Source: Actinomycetota bacterium
GTDB taxonomy: Bacteria > Zhuqueibacterota > Zhuqueibacteria > Residuimicrobiales > Krinioviventaceae
Direction of reading: 5' to 3'
Assembly: GCA_011682565.1 (NCBI GenBank)
Contig: JAACEJ010000002.1
Coordinates: forward strand, 1 to 30,469
Length of the DNA: 30,469 bases
The notes under the pieces are model-generated. The model worked only from the letters and a program-made list of their open reading frames with translations. It made no database searches and was not told the origin of the DNA. The translations under genes and the position numbers were made by a program. Each line of letters opens with the position of its first letter. Positions within the stretch are counted from its first letter, which is position 1. Below, one piece after another: positions 17,244 to 25,663 of this stretch.

Positions 17244-17600
17244 CCATATTCTTCTGCGCCGTCTCTACGCTCCTGACGAAAATCGAAATCAATTCATTAT
17301 TTTCAACCAGCGCCTTGCCTATCTTTTCCTGCGACTTGTAGAGCCCGGACTGCTTGATAATTTTCAAACACACATACGTCTCTCGCAACTCCTTCAAAAC
17401 AATTTTAATTTTATGAACAAAATCTTTTCTGGACTCTGCGCTTTGCGCTTCCCCATAATTCAACGCCGGCGACGTGCCTGAGCGAATGATCTGGCCGGGG
17501 AGAGATGACTGGCTGCTTTTTTATCCGGCATTTCATTAGTGATCTCAATAACCAAGACAGAAAAATTAATCAGCCGCTCCTCAATATCCATTTTATTCAT
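17236..17600 (-). pseudogene. Four-helix-bundle protein (S23/IVS-protein family), frameshifted
   Basis: ATG 17600, preceded by GAGGGG, opens a frame encoding MNKMDIEERLINFSVLVIEI and on to ASHLS, then stops early. In another frame the protein continues GQIIRSGTSPALNYGEAQ and ESRKDFVHKIKIVLKELRET to the end at 17236. Together they make the expected roughly 120-residue protein of the four-helix-bundle family known from 23S rRNA intervening sequences and many scattered genomic loci. The frames switch at a CCCC run near 17487-17492, consistent with two inserted bases or one lost base. It is either a decayed gene or a sequencing indel. Function of the family is unclear. It is wedged between heptamer repeats on both sides. 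Confidence 0.8.
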
Positions 17601-17637
17601 GATGATTCCCCTCTTTTTTTTAATAAAATTTCAGGCC

Positions 17638-17788
17638 TTCACTTCGCAAATCAAAAATCGTTAATCATCATTCGTAAATCGTTTTCTTTGTAAACCCTAT
17701 TGATTTAGGATTAACGATTAACGATCTAAGATTTTCGATGTTTTTTCACTTCTTAAATCAAAAATCGTTAATCTTCAATCATAAATCA
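17638..17788 (-). repeat. Heptamer repeat cluster 2 (direct-inverted-direct triplet)
   Basis: Three copies: direct 17638-17681, inverted 17702-17740 and direct 17747-17788. All are built of AATCNNN/GATTNNN units in exact 7-nt register. The inverted copy can pair with either flanking copy. The repeat carries the TGA stop (17779-17781) of the Gfo/Idh gene. The 178-nt gap holds nothing else recognisable apart from the ribosome-binding site of the relic. Confidence 0.85.
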
Positions 17789-18696
17789 GTCACCCGACCG
17801 CCTTTCTCCATGCTTTCTCTCGCTCCAATCAACGCACGAATAATATTCTCCGTCTTGCCAAAGTCCAACCGCGATTTCCCTTCCCCGACCGAGCGAATGA
17901 ATTCAGTGAGATTCTCCTTGAACATGGAATAGGAATTCCTGATCTCGACCAGCCGCCAGCCGTTGCGGCCGAACAGCGACAACTGGAACGTCGGCGCTAT
18001 ATCCATGAACAAGTGCACGGTCGCCAAAAGTCCATCCTCGAATTTTACAAGAACAATATCCCTGCCCGATTCGCTGACATGCTGCACGGAAACTGCTTTG
18101 GGATCATCCAGCAGCGCGAACAACGCTTCCAGCATGTGCACGCCGTATTTGATCCAGTCCTTTTTGCCCACCACAGTCGCCAGTTCAAGCGGTCCCAGCG
18201 ACGCCAGTTCCGTCCTGGCGGTGCGGCACTCGCCCGCATAGCGCATGGACGAACAGGACATGATCAGCTTGCCCTTTTTATTCTGCCCGGAAAAATAGGC
18301 GAGATCCTCGCGGGTGGCCGCCAGCGGCTTGTCGATGAAAATAGGCACATCGGCGTCCAGAAAAGGCCTGGCCATAACCACGTGATTTTCCGGATCGTCC
18401 CGCGCCAGCAAAACCGCATCCACCCGGCCGATCATCTCTTGGGCTTCATCCACAATGTTGTCGATCATGGAGGCCCCGGCGATATGCTCGGACAGACTCT
18501 TGTCCTGCGTCCACACATGCGTCACCCGCGCGCCGTCAATGCCCAGCGTGTCGCTGTTCGCTTCGAGGTATACGGGGATACCGGCAAAGCCGCACGCCGC
18601 CATTTCCTTACGGTCAAAGTCTCCATTGATGATGGCCGACCACGAGTAGGGATGGCCGTTGCCCTCGCTCATGCCGATGATGCCTAATTTTAGCAT
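17779..18696 (-). CDS. Gfo/Idh/MocA-family oxidoreductase
   Basis: A 305-residue cytoplasmic protein, NAD(P)-dependent by family. The N-terminus MLKLGIIGMSEGNGHPYSW replaces the strict GxGxxG with a looser loop followed by a conserved HPYSW-like segment. DAVLLARDDPENHV and the dehydrogenase signature FIDKPLAAT (about 140-148) contain the lysine expected in the EKP-type motif. The C-terminal alpha/beta domain contains GVHMLEALFALL. Family members oxidise or reduce sugars, inositols or bile pigments. The start has AGGAGG 5 nt upstream. The last residues (VTDL and stop) overlap a heptamer repeat. It probably works in the same sugar catabolic route as the SDR and aldo-keto reductase; the substrate cannot be assigned. 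Confidence 0.85.
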   Translation of the reverse strand: MLKLGIIGMSEGNGHPYSWSAIINGDFDRKEMAACGFAGIPVYLEANSDTLGIDGARVTHVWTQDKSLSEHIAGASMIDNIVDEAQEMIGRVDAVLLARDDPENHVVMARPFLDADVPIFIDKPLAATREDLAYFSGQNKKGKLIMSCSSMRYAGECRTARTELASLGPLELATVVGKKDWIKYGVHMLEALFALLDDPKAVSVQHVSESGRDIVLVKFEDGLLATVHLFMDIAPTFQLSLFGRNGWRLVEIRNSYSMFKENLTEFIRSVGEGKSRLDFGKTENIIRALIGARESMEKGGRVTDL

Positions 18697-18710
18697 GATT
18701 CCTCCTCTTT

Positions 18711-18865
18711 CCTTCTTAAATCAAAAATCGTTAATCGTCATTCATAAATCGTCTTTTACTGCAAATCTTTTGATTTAAGATCAACGATTGCAGATTTACG
18801 ATTTTGGATGTTCTTGCCACTTCACAGAATAAAAATCGTTAATCGTCATTCGTAAATCATCTTTT
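18711..18865 (-). repeat. Heptamer repeat cluster 3 (direct-inverted-direct triplet)
   Basis: Direct 18711-18753, inverted 18772-18813 and direct 18819-18865. The last copy encodes the final residues of the upstream propeller gene (EKMIYE and stop), so coding and repeat overlap. It fills nearly the whole gap before the Gfo/Idh ribosome-binding site. Confidence 0.85.
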
Positions 18866-20317
18866 CCAAGCGAAAAGCCTCCTCCCCCGCATAAAACCCA
18901 AAAAGCGACGCATCTTGCATGACAAACCGAATTCGCAGCGCCTCTTCCGTCTCCGGCAGCTCATCGTGCCTGCGCCAGCGAATCGCCTGGGCAGTGCCGT
19001 CGCTTTTGACGGCAAGGCACTCCTCTGCCGTATAGCCGGGAATCGGATTGCCGTCAGCGCCCAGCAGCTCGGCGCGCAGCCATCCGCCCGCGGCATCGGC
19101 ATTGACAAGCAGCGGCCCGTGTACGTTGCGCATGGCTGGTGTGGTGACTGTCCCCGCTTCCGATCCGGCATCGAGCGAGACGAAGCCATTCTTGCGCAGC
19201 GTCGCCAGGCCAATGCCGGCGCGACGGTTTTTCTCATTGTGCGCGCCATCCCAGCCGCTGTGATAGATCAGCGTTTTATCGCCATGATTGATCATCGGCG
19301 CAGTGAAAATCATGCCGGAATCCCAATGGCCCGGCGCACCGTTAGGAATAAAAGTCGCTTGATCGGCGACGCGCGTCCAGTGCAGGTTGTCATGACTGAC
19401 AGCAAGCTGAATATCGATCGTCTCATCGCCGGGATTTTTGTAGATCGACAGCAGGCCGATGTAAACATTTCCCACCTGCGTCACGGTCATGCCGTAGGAC
19501 TGCGGATCCTTCTTGTTGTGCTTGTGGGTGATGACCACTTCCGGCTCGGACCAGTGAACAAAATCGCTGCTTTCCGTGCGCACAATCTGCCGGAACGCCG
19601 GCCAGGGAGCGGCCCAGCCCTTGGTAAAAGCGACATATTTTCCCGTGCGCCGATCCTGCATCAGGGACATGACATCGCTGATCGATCGCTTTTGTTGGCG
19701 TGCAGCACCGGGTTGCCGGGATATTTCGTCCAGCGAATGCCGTCCGGCGAAAACGCCACGCACATCCCATCGTCCCGGTAGCCCTCATCCCCCAGCGGAA
19801 AATCCCACCAGATCATTTTGTATCGTCGCGCGGGATCGGGGTCGCCGCCGTCTTTGATGACGCTGGGAGAGTAAAGATCGTGGTGGCCATAGTTGGTGAG
19901 TACGATATTGTTGTCCGTTGATCCCTGAAATTCTATCAGACCAAGATGAGGCCGCTTCCAGTGAATGCCGTCGGCGCTGGTCGCATAAAGAACCGGCGTC
20001 CGGTCCGCAACCGGCAGACCGTAATTGTAACTCATATACCAAATTTTAAACAACGAATCTTCCTCGTCGTAAATGACCGAGCCAAAGCAGTAGGGATTTT
20101 GCTGCCAGGGCGCATCGCCGCGGATCAGCGGATTGTCCGGGTGCTTTTGCGGCCGGTGCAGCGTCGCCGTGACGTTGGCGCTGTCGGCGATCCAATAGTC
20201 GTCGATGAAAAGCTGCCAGTTCCTGCATGTATTTATTGAATCCCCTGAACGATCACCGTTACACGAAAGAGACAAAGCAAAAACGAGCAAGGCTGCATAA
20301 ATTGTTGTTTTTATCAA
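18846..20317 (-). pseudogene. Secreted GH43/GH32-like five-bladed propeller protein, frameshifted
   Basis: Two minus-strand frames join into one protein of about 490 residues. The first (TTG 20317 to about 19680) has a lipoprotein-like signal (ALLVFALSLSCNG), then LFIDDYWIADSANV, SVIYDEEDSLFKIWYMSY and YATSADGIHWKRPHLGLIEF, typical of uncharacterised GH43/GH32-superfamily propellers. The second continues from ISDVMSLMQDRRTGKYVAF to the stop in the heptamer repeat at 18846. The switch lies at 19678-19688 in a GATCGATC sequence; one missing base restores the frame. The gene is therefore inactive as read, or the assembly has a one-base error. The TTG start is 21 nt after the hydratase-like gene, directly behind a small hairpin, suggesting co-transcription. 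Substrate unknown. Confidence 0.75.
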
Positions 20318-20335
20318 TGTGATTCTTCAATCACA
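20318..20335. repeat. Small perfect hairpin between two genes
   Basis: TGTGATT (20318-20324) pairs with AATCACA (20329-20335) around a 4-nt loop. It occupies the gap between the hydratase-like gene and the TTG start of the propeller gene, and could modulate translation of the latter. Confidence 0.5.
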
Positions 20336-20338
20336 TTT

Positions 20339-21256
20339 TTATTTGAATGTAATACGCAAAGGCTCAAACGTGGAAAATTTAATTTCAACCCGATCCCCTG
20401 CCTTTGCCGACGGCGGCTCCAGCACCGAGCCGGTAATTATGACATCCCCGGCACGCAAATGCCGGCCATATTTGAGCAGGCTGTTTGCCAGATACAATAT
20501 GGCGTCGACAAAGGCAAAGCCGCTGGAGTCGCCTATTGCCTTGACTTCTCCATTAATGACAACCTGCGCCTTTACATCGCTGAGGTCCACCGTGCTAAAA
20601 GCATATTTATGCCTGGGCTGAATGAAACCGCCGTTGGAAAGCCCGTCGGCAATGAATTGTGGGAGCGTGGCTTTGGTTCCGCCCTGGGCATCGTTAATGC
20701 GGATGGAGATCAATTCGCTGAAACCGCCCACGCTGTCGATGGCGGCAATGACTTGCTCGCGCGTCACCTTTGGGCCGGGCAAATCTTTCTTCAATACGAA
20801 CCCCACCTCCGCTTCCACAAGCGGCGAGCCGTTGACGAATCGTGTGCTGCTGACGGTCCCTCCGGAGGAACATTCGCCGGACGCCAGCATAAAGCCATAC
20901 ACCGGATGAAAAGGCGCCTTTGGGTCGGTCACCCGGGCGCCGCCCATTTTCCACCCCGCCAGCCGCTCCCCCTGCTCTCCCAGCATCGACAGCATCGTCA
21001 TCTGAATTCTGTAGGCCTCGTCCTCAGTCAGATTCGGATAATGCAGAGCCAATGCGCGCGTCACACCCGCATTTTTTCTCACGTCTATTAAATATTTTGC
21101 AATGGTCTCCCGATCCGCGCCCGCTGCCAATTGATTCGTAAAATCCTTGCTCTTGATTGCTGTCTTGCCCGGCTTATCGGATTGGCAAGCGATCATAGAC
21201 AGCATTAAAAACAAAGAAATCAATCCAAGAAACTTTTTAAACTTGGTATTGTGCAT
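20339..21256 (-). CDS. 2-keto-4-pentenoate hydratase/fumarylacetoacetase-family protein with a lipoprotein signal
   Basis: A 305-residue protein. Residues 1-24 form a lipoprotein signal peptide with lipobox SMIAC just before QSDKPGK. The mature part matches the hydratase/decarboxylase fold of MhpD/HpaH-like enzymes: LAGWKMGG near 97, PLVEAEVGFVLKKDLPG with acidic metal ligands, ISIRINDAQGG, and AGDVIITGSVLEPPSAKAGD at the C-terminus. Cytoplasmic members hydrate 2-hydroxypenta-2,4-dienoate or process keto-acids. An exported, membrane-anchored version is unusual. It lies between the aldo-keto reductase and the GH43-like gene, so a role on a sugar-derived keto-acid outside the cytoplasm is inferred. 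The start ATG has AAAGGAAAA upstream. The family call is sure, the substrate is unknown. Confidence 0.82.
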   Translation of the reverse strand: MHNTKFKKFLGLISLFLMLSMIACQSDKPGKTAIKSKDFTNQLAAGADRETIAKYLIDVRKNAGVTRALALHYPNLTEDEAYRIQMTMLSMLGEQGERLAGWKMGGARVTDPKAPFHPVYGFMLASGECSSGGTVSSTRFVNGSPLVEAEVGFVLKKDLPGPKVTREQVIAAIDSVGGFSELISIRINDAQGGTKATLPQFIADGLSNGGFIQPRHKYAFSTVDLSDVKAQVVINGEVKAIGDSSGFAFVDAILYLANSLLKYGRHLRAGDVIITGSVLEPPSAKAGDRVEIKFSTFEPLRITFK

Positions 21257-21280
21257 TGAATTTTCCTTTCTTAGCTTTTT

Positions 21281-21324
21281 CCACTTCCTAAATCATAAAT
21301 CGTTAATCATCAATCCTAAATCAT
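21281..21324 (-). repeat. Heptamer repeat cluster 4 (one copy)
   Basis: One direct copy with AATCATA, AATCGTT, AATCATC, AATCCTA, AATCATC units on the plus strand, between the aldo-keto reductase stop (21334) and the hydratase-like start (21256). It starts 10 nt after the stop. Confidence 0.8.
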
Positions 21325-21333
21325 CACTTCCTC

Positions 21334-22290
21334 CTACCGAAGCCATCCCATTCTGTCCCATTTCACCAAATCCAAAAACTCCGGCTCGGGATAGCGCAGT
21401 TCTCTTGCCCGCGCCAGGGCTTTTTCATCCAGATAGTCGCCGTCGGCCGCGGCCAGCGCTTTGTGCAAATACGCCATGCGATCGATGCCGACGAGCACGG
21501 AAGAGACCTCTCTGAAGGACAGAGCGAATTTTGTCGCCAGCGTCGGCAGATCAGGCGCGTACTCGCTAAGCAGCTCTTCATAGCGCTTGAGATGCGCCTC
21601 GACCGCTTGCAGCGCCGGATGCAGATTGCGTACTTTTTCGCTCAGAATGCCTTTGAACAAAACCGAGCGCACCACAATGCCCACGCCGGCGCGCGCCGCC
21701 GCGGAAAATTGCCTTTCCTGCGATTGATCCATCAGATTGAACGGCAGTTGCACCACCTCCCATGCGCCGCCGGCTATGGCCTTTTTCGTTTCCTCCACTT
21801 TATAGGTGGAAACGCCCGTCGCCCGGATCGCGCCCTGCTTTTTAAGAGCTAAAAATGTTTCGGCAATGTCATCCCTGTCCAAAATCTCGCTGTCCGCCTG
21901 GTGCAGCATGTAGACGTCGACGAAATCCGTTTGCAGCGCCGACAGACTCTCGTGCAAGGATGTCTCAATGATCTTCTTCAACGCACCGGAATCCGGCAGC
22001 TCGCCATGCTCATCGCGAAAATGGCGGCATTTTGTGCACAGGACGACGCGATATCTTCTGTCCCTGAATGCCTTGCCCATGATGGCTTCGCTGGCGCCAT
22101 ACATGCGCGCGGTATCGAAAAAGTTGACGCCGTTGTCCAGCGCCGCGTGCAACAAGCGAATCGCCTCGGACTTGCTGAGCATATCGGCCTCGCTTTTCAC
22201 ACCAATGCCGTAGGGCAGGCCGATCTCCACGCCGCCAAAAGCAATTTCCGAGACACTGATGCCGGTGCTTCCTAAGGGTCTTAATTTCAT
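21334..22290 (-). CDS. Aldo/keto reductase
   Basis: A 318-residue cytoplasmic NADPH-dependent oxidoreductase with the aldo-keto reductase barrel. Catalytic tetrad: Asp and Tyr in NFFDTARMYG, Lys in VVLCTKCRHF, His in VYMLHQAD. MKLRPLGSTGISVSEIAFGG is the standard N-terminus. An in-frame upstream TTG at 22320 would add ten residues (MEINDLRREK) that are merely the translated heptamer repeat, so ATG 22290 with GAAGAG upstream is chosen. C-terminal SSVLVGIDRMAYL corresponds to the cofactor-binding part. In clusters like this, such enzymes typically act on L-fucose, galactose or uronate derivatives, but that is inference. It is followed 77 nt later by the hydratase-like gene. Confidence 0.9.
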   Translation of the reverse strand: MKLRPLGSTGISVSEIAFGGVEIGLPYGIGVKSEADMLSKSEAIRLLHAALDNGVNFFDTARMYGASEAIMGKAFRDRRYRVVLCTKCRHFRDEHGELPDSGALKKIIETSLHESLSALQTDFVDVYMLHQADSEILDRDDIAETFLALKKQGAIRATGVSTYKVEETKKAIAGGAWEVVQLPFNLMDQSQERQFSAAARAGVGIVVRSVLFKGILSEKVRNLHPALQAVEAHLKRYEELLSEYAPDLPTLATKFALSFREVSSVLVGIDRMAYLHKALAAADGDYLDEKALARARELRYPEPEFLDLVKWDRMGWLR

Positions 22291-22297
22291 TTTTTCT

Positions 22298-22442
22298 CTT
22301 CGTAAATCGTTAATCTCCAATCATAAATCATCTTTTTCTTACAATTTCGATCTAAGAATATCGATTAACGATTTACGATTTCAGAAGTTCTTTCCCTTCG
22401 TAAATCTAAAATCGTTAATCCAAAATCTTAAATCAATCTTTT
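22298..22442 (-). repeat. Heptamer repeat cluster 5 (direct-inverted-direct triplet)
   Basis: Direct 22298-22335 (four units), inverted 22349-22387 and direct 22394-22442 between the symporter and the aldo-keto reductase. It directly precedes the ribosome-binding region of the reductase. The remaining 22443-22584 is AT-rich and shows no gene. Confidence 0.85.
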
Positions 22443-22584
22443 ATTTCTGCAATTATCAAAAGATTCTCAATCCCGTCTTTTCACGTACCTTGTTTCCAAA
22501 GTGCAGGTCCCAAATCTGCCGAAGCATGAACAAATACGGTTTTAATTTAGTAATTTTAAATGGTCACGTAATTTTGAGATACAC

Positions 22585-24078
22585 TCAAAGTTTTTGAGAT
22601 TTAACATCAACAACACTTAACACATAACTGAGTATTACCCCAACCAAAAAGGAACCGGGAATAATCCACAGGAACGAAATTGCCGTGCCAAAGATTTCCT
22701 GAGAAAAACTGATCAGCGCCGCCGCTACACCAGCAGCCAGCGTGCCAATAAACGTCCCGGCGGGTGTGGCTCTGCGCACAAACATGGCCATAAAAAACGG
22801 TACAAAGAGCGGCGCCACCAGTAAATTGATCGTTTTGTACGTCAATTCCAGCAAATTTCCCTTCACATTGCCAATGACCAAACTGAGTAAGACGATGATT
22901 ACCCCGATTCCCAAAGAAATAATTTTAGCCAACCGGAGCTGGGCCTTCTCGGAAACCGGTTCTTTTCGGAGACGCAGAATGAAATCGTTGATGATGGACA
23001 GTGCGGAAGAATTGATGCCGGAAGAGAGACTGGACATGGACGCCGCCAGCAAGCCGGCGAGCACCAACCCCGAGAACCCCGACGGCAGGCCAATCACAAT
23101 AAACCGCGGAAATAAAAGGTCCGCCTCGTCAATAACCGACGAGCCGGAGGCCAGAAGTTCCGGATGTATTTTGAAGTAAGCAAAAAGCGCCAATCCGAGT
23201 ACGGCCAGAAGAAAATAGACCAACAAATTGGAAAGTATGGAACTAAGATACATTCGCCGTGCGGCTTTCACGTCCCGCGTGGCCAGATAGCGCTGAATGG
23301 CCATTTGGTCCGAGCCCGCCGTGCACACGTACCAGCCGAAAGTGGCGATAACCGCCGTTAAAAAACTGACCCGCACCTTGGTGTCAAAAAAGACCCACCC
23401 GGCCCATTGCTTCGGCCAGTGAGATGGAATAATGGCGGAAACGCTTCCCAATTGATTGATAATTAAAATGATAGCTAAAATAGTTCCGCCGAACAAAATA
23501 AAGGTTTGCACCACGTCGGTCAGCACCACGCCGCGCAATCCGCCGAAGGAGGTGTAGATCACGGTAACAATGCCCATCACGATGCCAATGGACAGAGCGG
23601 TGTGCTCCGGCCAGCCCATGATCGGGACAATAACCTTTTCCGAAACCATGTAGATAATCACCGCCATCCAGACAAAGCGCATGATGAGAAAATAGCTGGA
23701 GGCAAGAAGGCGATTGCGCAAACCGAGATTGGTTTCCAGCAATTCATACGCGCTGGTAATTTTCAATTTCATAATAAACGGAATGAAAAAATAGGCCACA
23801 ATGATATAAATAAACGGCAGAGCCGCCACGAGAGACCAAATCATTGGCCCGTGTTTGATCATCTCCCCGGGCAGAGAAAGATAGGAAACCGCGCTGAACA
23901 GCGTAGCAAAGAGGGAAAGGCCCACCCGCCAGGCCTTCATGTTCCGCCCGCCTAACATGTAATCGTCCGAGTTTTTGTTGACACGGGAAAAATACATGCC
24001 AACCAACAGCATACCAATACCGTAAATGATTATGACAATCCAATCCAGACTGCCGAGCGTCGTTTTCACAGGGGTCAT
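22585..24078 (-). CDS. Sodium:solute symporter (SSS family)
   Basis: A 497-residue integral membrane protein with about 13 predicted transmembrane helices, in the length range of the SSS family (SGLT/PutP-like). It begins with DWIVIIIYGIGMLLVGMYFS and includes the family-typical DDYMLGGRNMKAWRVGLSLFAT, YTSFGGLRGVVLTDVVQ and SGLVLAGLLAASMSSLSSG (the conserved GLLAASMSS region contributes to sodium binding). It probably imports a sugar, uronate or organic acid produced by the neighbouring hydrolases, coupled to Na+. ATG 24078 has GGAGAA about 7 nt upstream. No SusC/D or ABC importer is seen in the window, so this is the only visible uptake route. The 160-nt gap to the upstream gene is filled by repeats. 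Confidence 0.93.
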   Translation of the reverse strand: MTPVKTTLGSLDWIVIIIYGIGMLLVGMYFSRVNKNSDDYMLGGRNMKAWRVGLSLFATLFSAVSYLSLPGEMIKHGPMIWSLVAALPFIYIIVAYFFIPFIMKLKITSAYELLETNLGLRNRLLASSYFLIMRFVWMAVIIYMVSEKVIVPIMGWPEHTALSIGIVMGIVTVIYTSFGGLRGVVLTDVVQTFILFGGTILAIILIINQLGSVSAIIPSHWPKQWAGWVFFDTKVRVSFLTAVIATFGWYVCTAGSDQMAIQRYLATRDVKAARRMYLSSILSNLLVYFLLAVLGLALFAYFKIHPELLASGSSVIDEADLLFPRFIVIGLPSGFSGLVLAGLLAASMSSLSSGINSSALSIINDFILRLRKEPVSEKAQLRLAKIISLGIGVIIVLLSLVIGNVKGNLLELTYKTINLLVAPLFVPFFMAMFVRRATPAGTFIGTLAAGVAAALISFSQEIFGTAISFLWIIPGSFLVGVILSYVLSVVDVKSQKL

Positions 24079-24097
24079 TTGGGTTCTCCGGGTTTAC

Positions 24098-24258
24098 CAC
24101 TTCTCAAATCTAAAATCGTTAATCTGCAATCGTAAATCATCTTTTCATAAAATCAATGTGATTTAAGAATGACGATTAACGATTAACGATTTAAGATTTC
24201 AGATGTTTTTCACTTCTTAGATCTAAAATCGTTAATCATCAATCATCAATCATCTTTT
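24098..24258 (-). repeat. Heptamer repeat cluster 6 (direct-inverted-direct triplet)
   Basis: Direct 24098-24145, inverted 24158-24205 (six units) and direct 24209-24258. The last copy contains a run of nearly identical AATCATC units and encodes the final residues (VEKMIDD and stop) of the ceramidase-like gene. Confidence 0.85.
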
Positions 24259-25564
24259 CAACCACAACAATCGCCGCCTCCACCATCACCCTCCCCGCCT
24301 CCGCCGGAAAAATGCTGTTCGACGCTTCATAGCCGCCTTCTCTCTCCGCTTCTTCGGTGACCAGATAGCCGGCCAAAACGCCGTTGGACAGACCGGCGAC
24401 AAAGGCCTTTTTCGGCGAGCGCGCCTTGATCCTCAGCGAATACTCGACAAACATTTCTCCCGGCAAAAAGACGAAAAAATTGTCGCCGATACGAATGACG
24501 TCGATCTCCGCCGGCAGCAGCGAGCGGTACACCTGCTCCAGTTCGCCGCTGGTCGCCATTTCCGCCAGTTGCCGATTTTCCTCGGCGCCGAACCCGTCCA
24601 CTTCGGCCGTGCGGATTTCCGAAGCGGGCGCATTGCTTCGCCGCAGCGCCTCCAGCCTGTCCCTGGCGGCTTTTAGCTTTTTCTCCGCCTCTTCAACGGA
24701 CATGAATTTCTTTTTCGGAAGCATGACCCTGTCTTGTCGAACGGAGAGCGGAAGCCATTCGTGAAAATCCCCGGCATCAAGTTCCTGCACGCTTTTCACA
24801 ATGCGTTCGCCGAGCATGACTCCCAGCCGCTGCGCCTCGTCAAAGGTATTGGACTTGACAAAATGCCGCGGCGACTGGTTGCCGGCCGGGCCGGTGTGAT
24901 AGAGAAGAATCACATCGTCGCCCAGTTCGCGCGTGACAAAATCCCGGGTGTAGCCAGGAAAATCCGCTGAATAGAGTTTTGAATCCTCGTGCAACACGGT
25001 GGGATGCATGCAATAGATGCTTGACAGGGCGAAAATGCGATCCGTTTGCGCGTCCTTCAGCACAAGGATCGGCACTTTGGGATCGACGGCGTCGGTCACG
25101 CTGCGGCGGTTGCCGCCGACGCCGGAGCCGTCCGCCGTCGTCACGGCGATTTTGCAGGCGCGCCTGTTTCGGAAGGCCTGCACGTAAACCTGCACCAATT
25201 TTTCCACCAGGTAATCGAGATATTCCGGATCGGCTTTCGGCACCACCGGATCGTGAAAAATATCGCTGAACGTCACCGGGCCGGAATGGGTGTGCGAAGC
25301 GGAGAGCATGAGATTTTGACCGGCAAGGCCGGTGGCCGCCTGCACGCGCTCCCTGACCCTTTGGGTGATTTCTTTGGATATAAAGATGACATCCACGGCG
25401 CACAATCCGATTTGCATTTCGCCGTTGTCAATGATGAGCGCGGATGCAACCAACGGATCGTGCACGCCCTCGCTGATGCGCTGCACATGGGGATAGCCGT
25501 GCAGGAACATCGGCTTTTGCGGGGTGACGTCGACGATGGCAGCGCCGGCTTTTAATCTATTCAA
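24239..25564 (-). CDS. Neutral/alkaline ceramidase-like hydrolase without signal peptide
   Basis: A 441-residue protein. The opening AGAAIVDVTPQKPMFLHGY and the motifs ASHTHSGP (zinc-binding His), CMHPTVLHED and GPAGNQSPR match the N-terminal catalytic domain of neutral/alkaline non-lysosomal ceramidases; the serine of GNQSP aligns with the motif holding their catalytic residue. The C-terminal Ig-like ceramidase domain is absent and no signal peptide is seen, so the protein is probably cytoplasmic. It is likely an amidase or esterase of a different substrate, for example an N-acyl sugar. The start is TTG 25564 with GGGAGAAG 6 nt upstream; no ATG is better placed. The last residues are encoded by heptamer repeat. 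Context: between an amidohydrolase gene and the symporter. Confidence 0.78.
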   Translation of the reverse strand: MNRLKAGAAIVDVTPQKPMFLHGYPHVQRISEGVHDPLVASALIIDNGEMQIGLCAVDVIFISKEITQRVRERVQAATGLAGQNLMLSASHTHSGPVTFSDIFHDPVVPKADPEYLDYLVEKLVQVYVQAFRNRRACKIAVTTADGSGVGGNRRSVTDAVDPKVPILVLKDAQTDRIFALSSIYCMHPTVLHEDSKLYSADFPGYTRDFVTRELGDDVILLYHTGPAGNQSPRHFVKSNTFDEAQRLGVMLGERIVKSVQELDAGDFHEWLPLSVRQDRVMLPKKKFMSVEEAEKKLKAARDRLEALRRSNAPASEIRTAEVDGFGAEENRQLAEMATSGELEQVYRSLLPAEIDVIRIGDNFFVFLPGEMFVEYSLRIKARSPKKAFVAGLSNGVLAGYLVTEEAEREGGYEASNSIFPAEAGRVMVEAAIVVVEKMIDD

Positions 25565-25603
25565 TTAACTTCTCCCAAAAAATCCTCAAAAGTCCTGGTT
25601 ATT

Positions 25604-25658
25604 AAATCTCAAATCCCAAAAGCCAAATTCCAAATAAATTACAAATTCAAAATTCCAG
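25604..25658 (-). repeat. Second heptamer-periodic repeat type (AAATNNN units)
   Basis: Plus-strand units AAATCTC, AAATCCC, AAAAGCC, AAATTCC, AAATAAA follow each other in 7-nt steps, then decay. The sequence differs from the AATCNNN family but has the same period, and lies in the 182-nt gap between the amidohydrolase and ceramidase-like genes. Confidence 0.65.
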
Positions 25659-25663
25659 ATAAA

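Noticed and set aside
17206..24258. Possible CRISPR array
   Set aside because: Repeats are regular, but units are 7 nt without unique spacers, copies are dispersed between genes and palindromic in pairs, and no cas gene is present.
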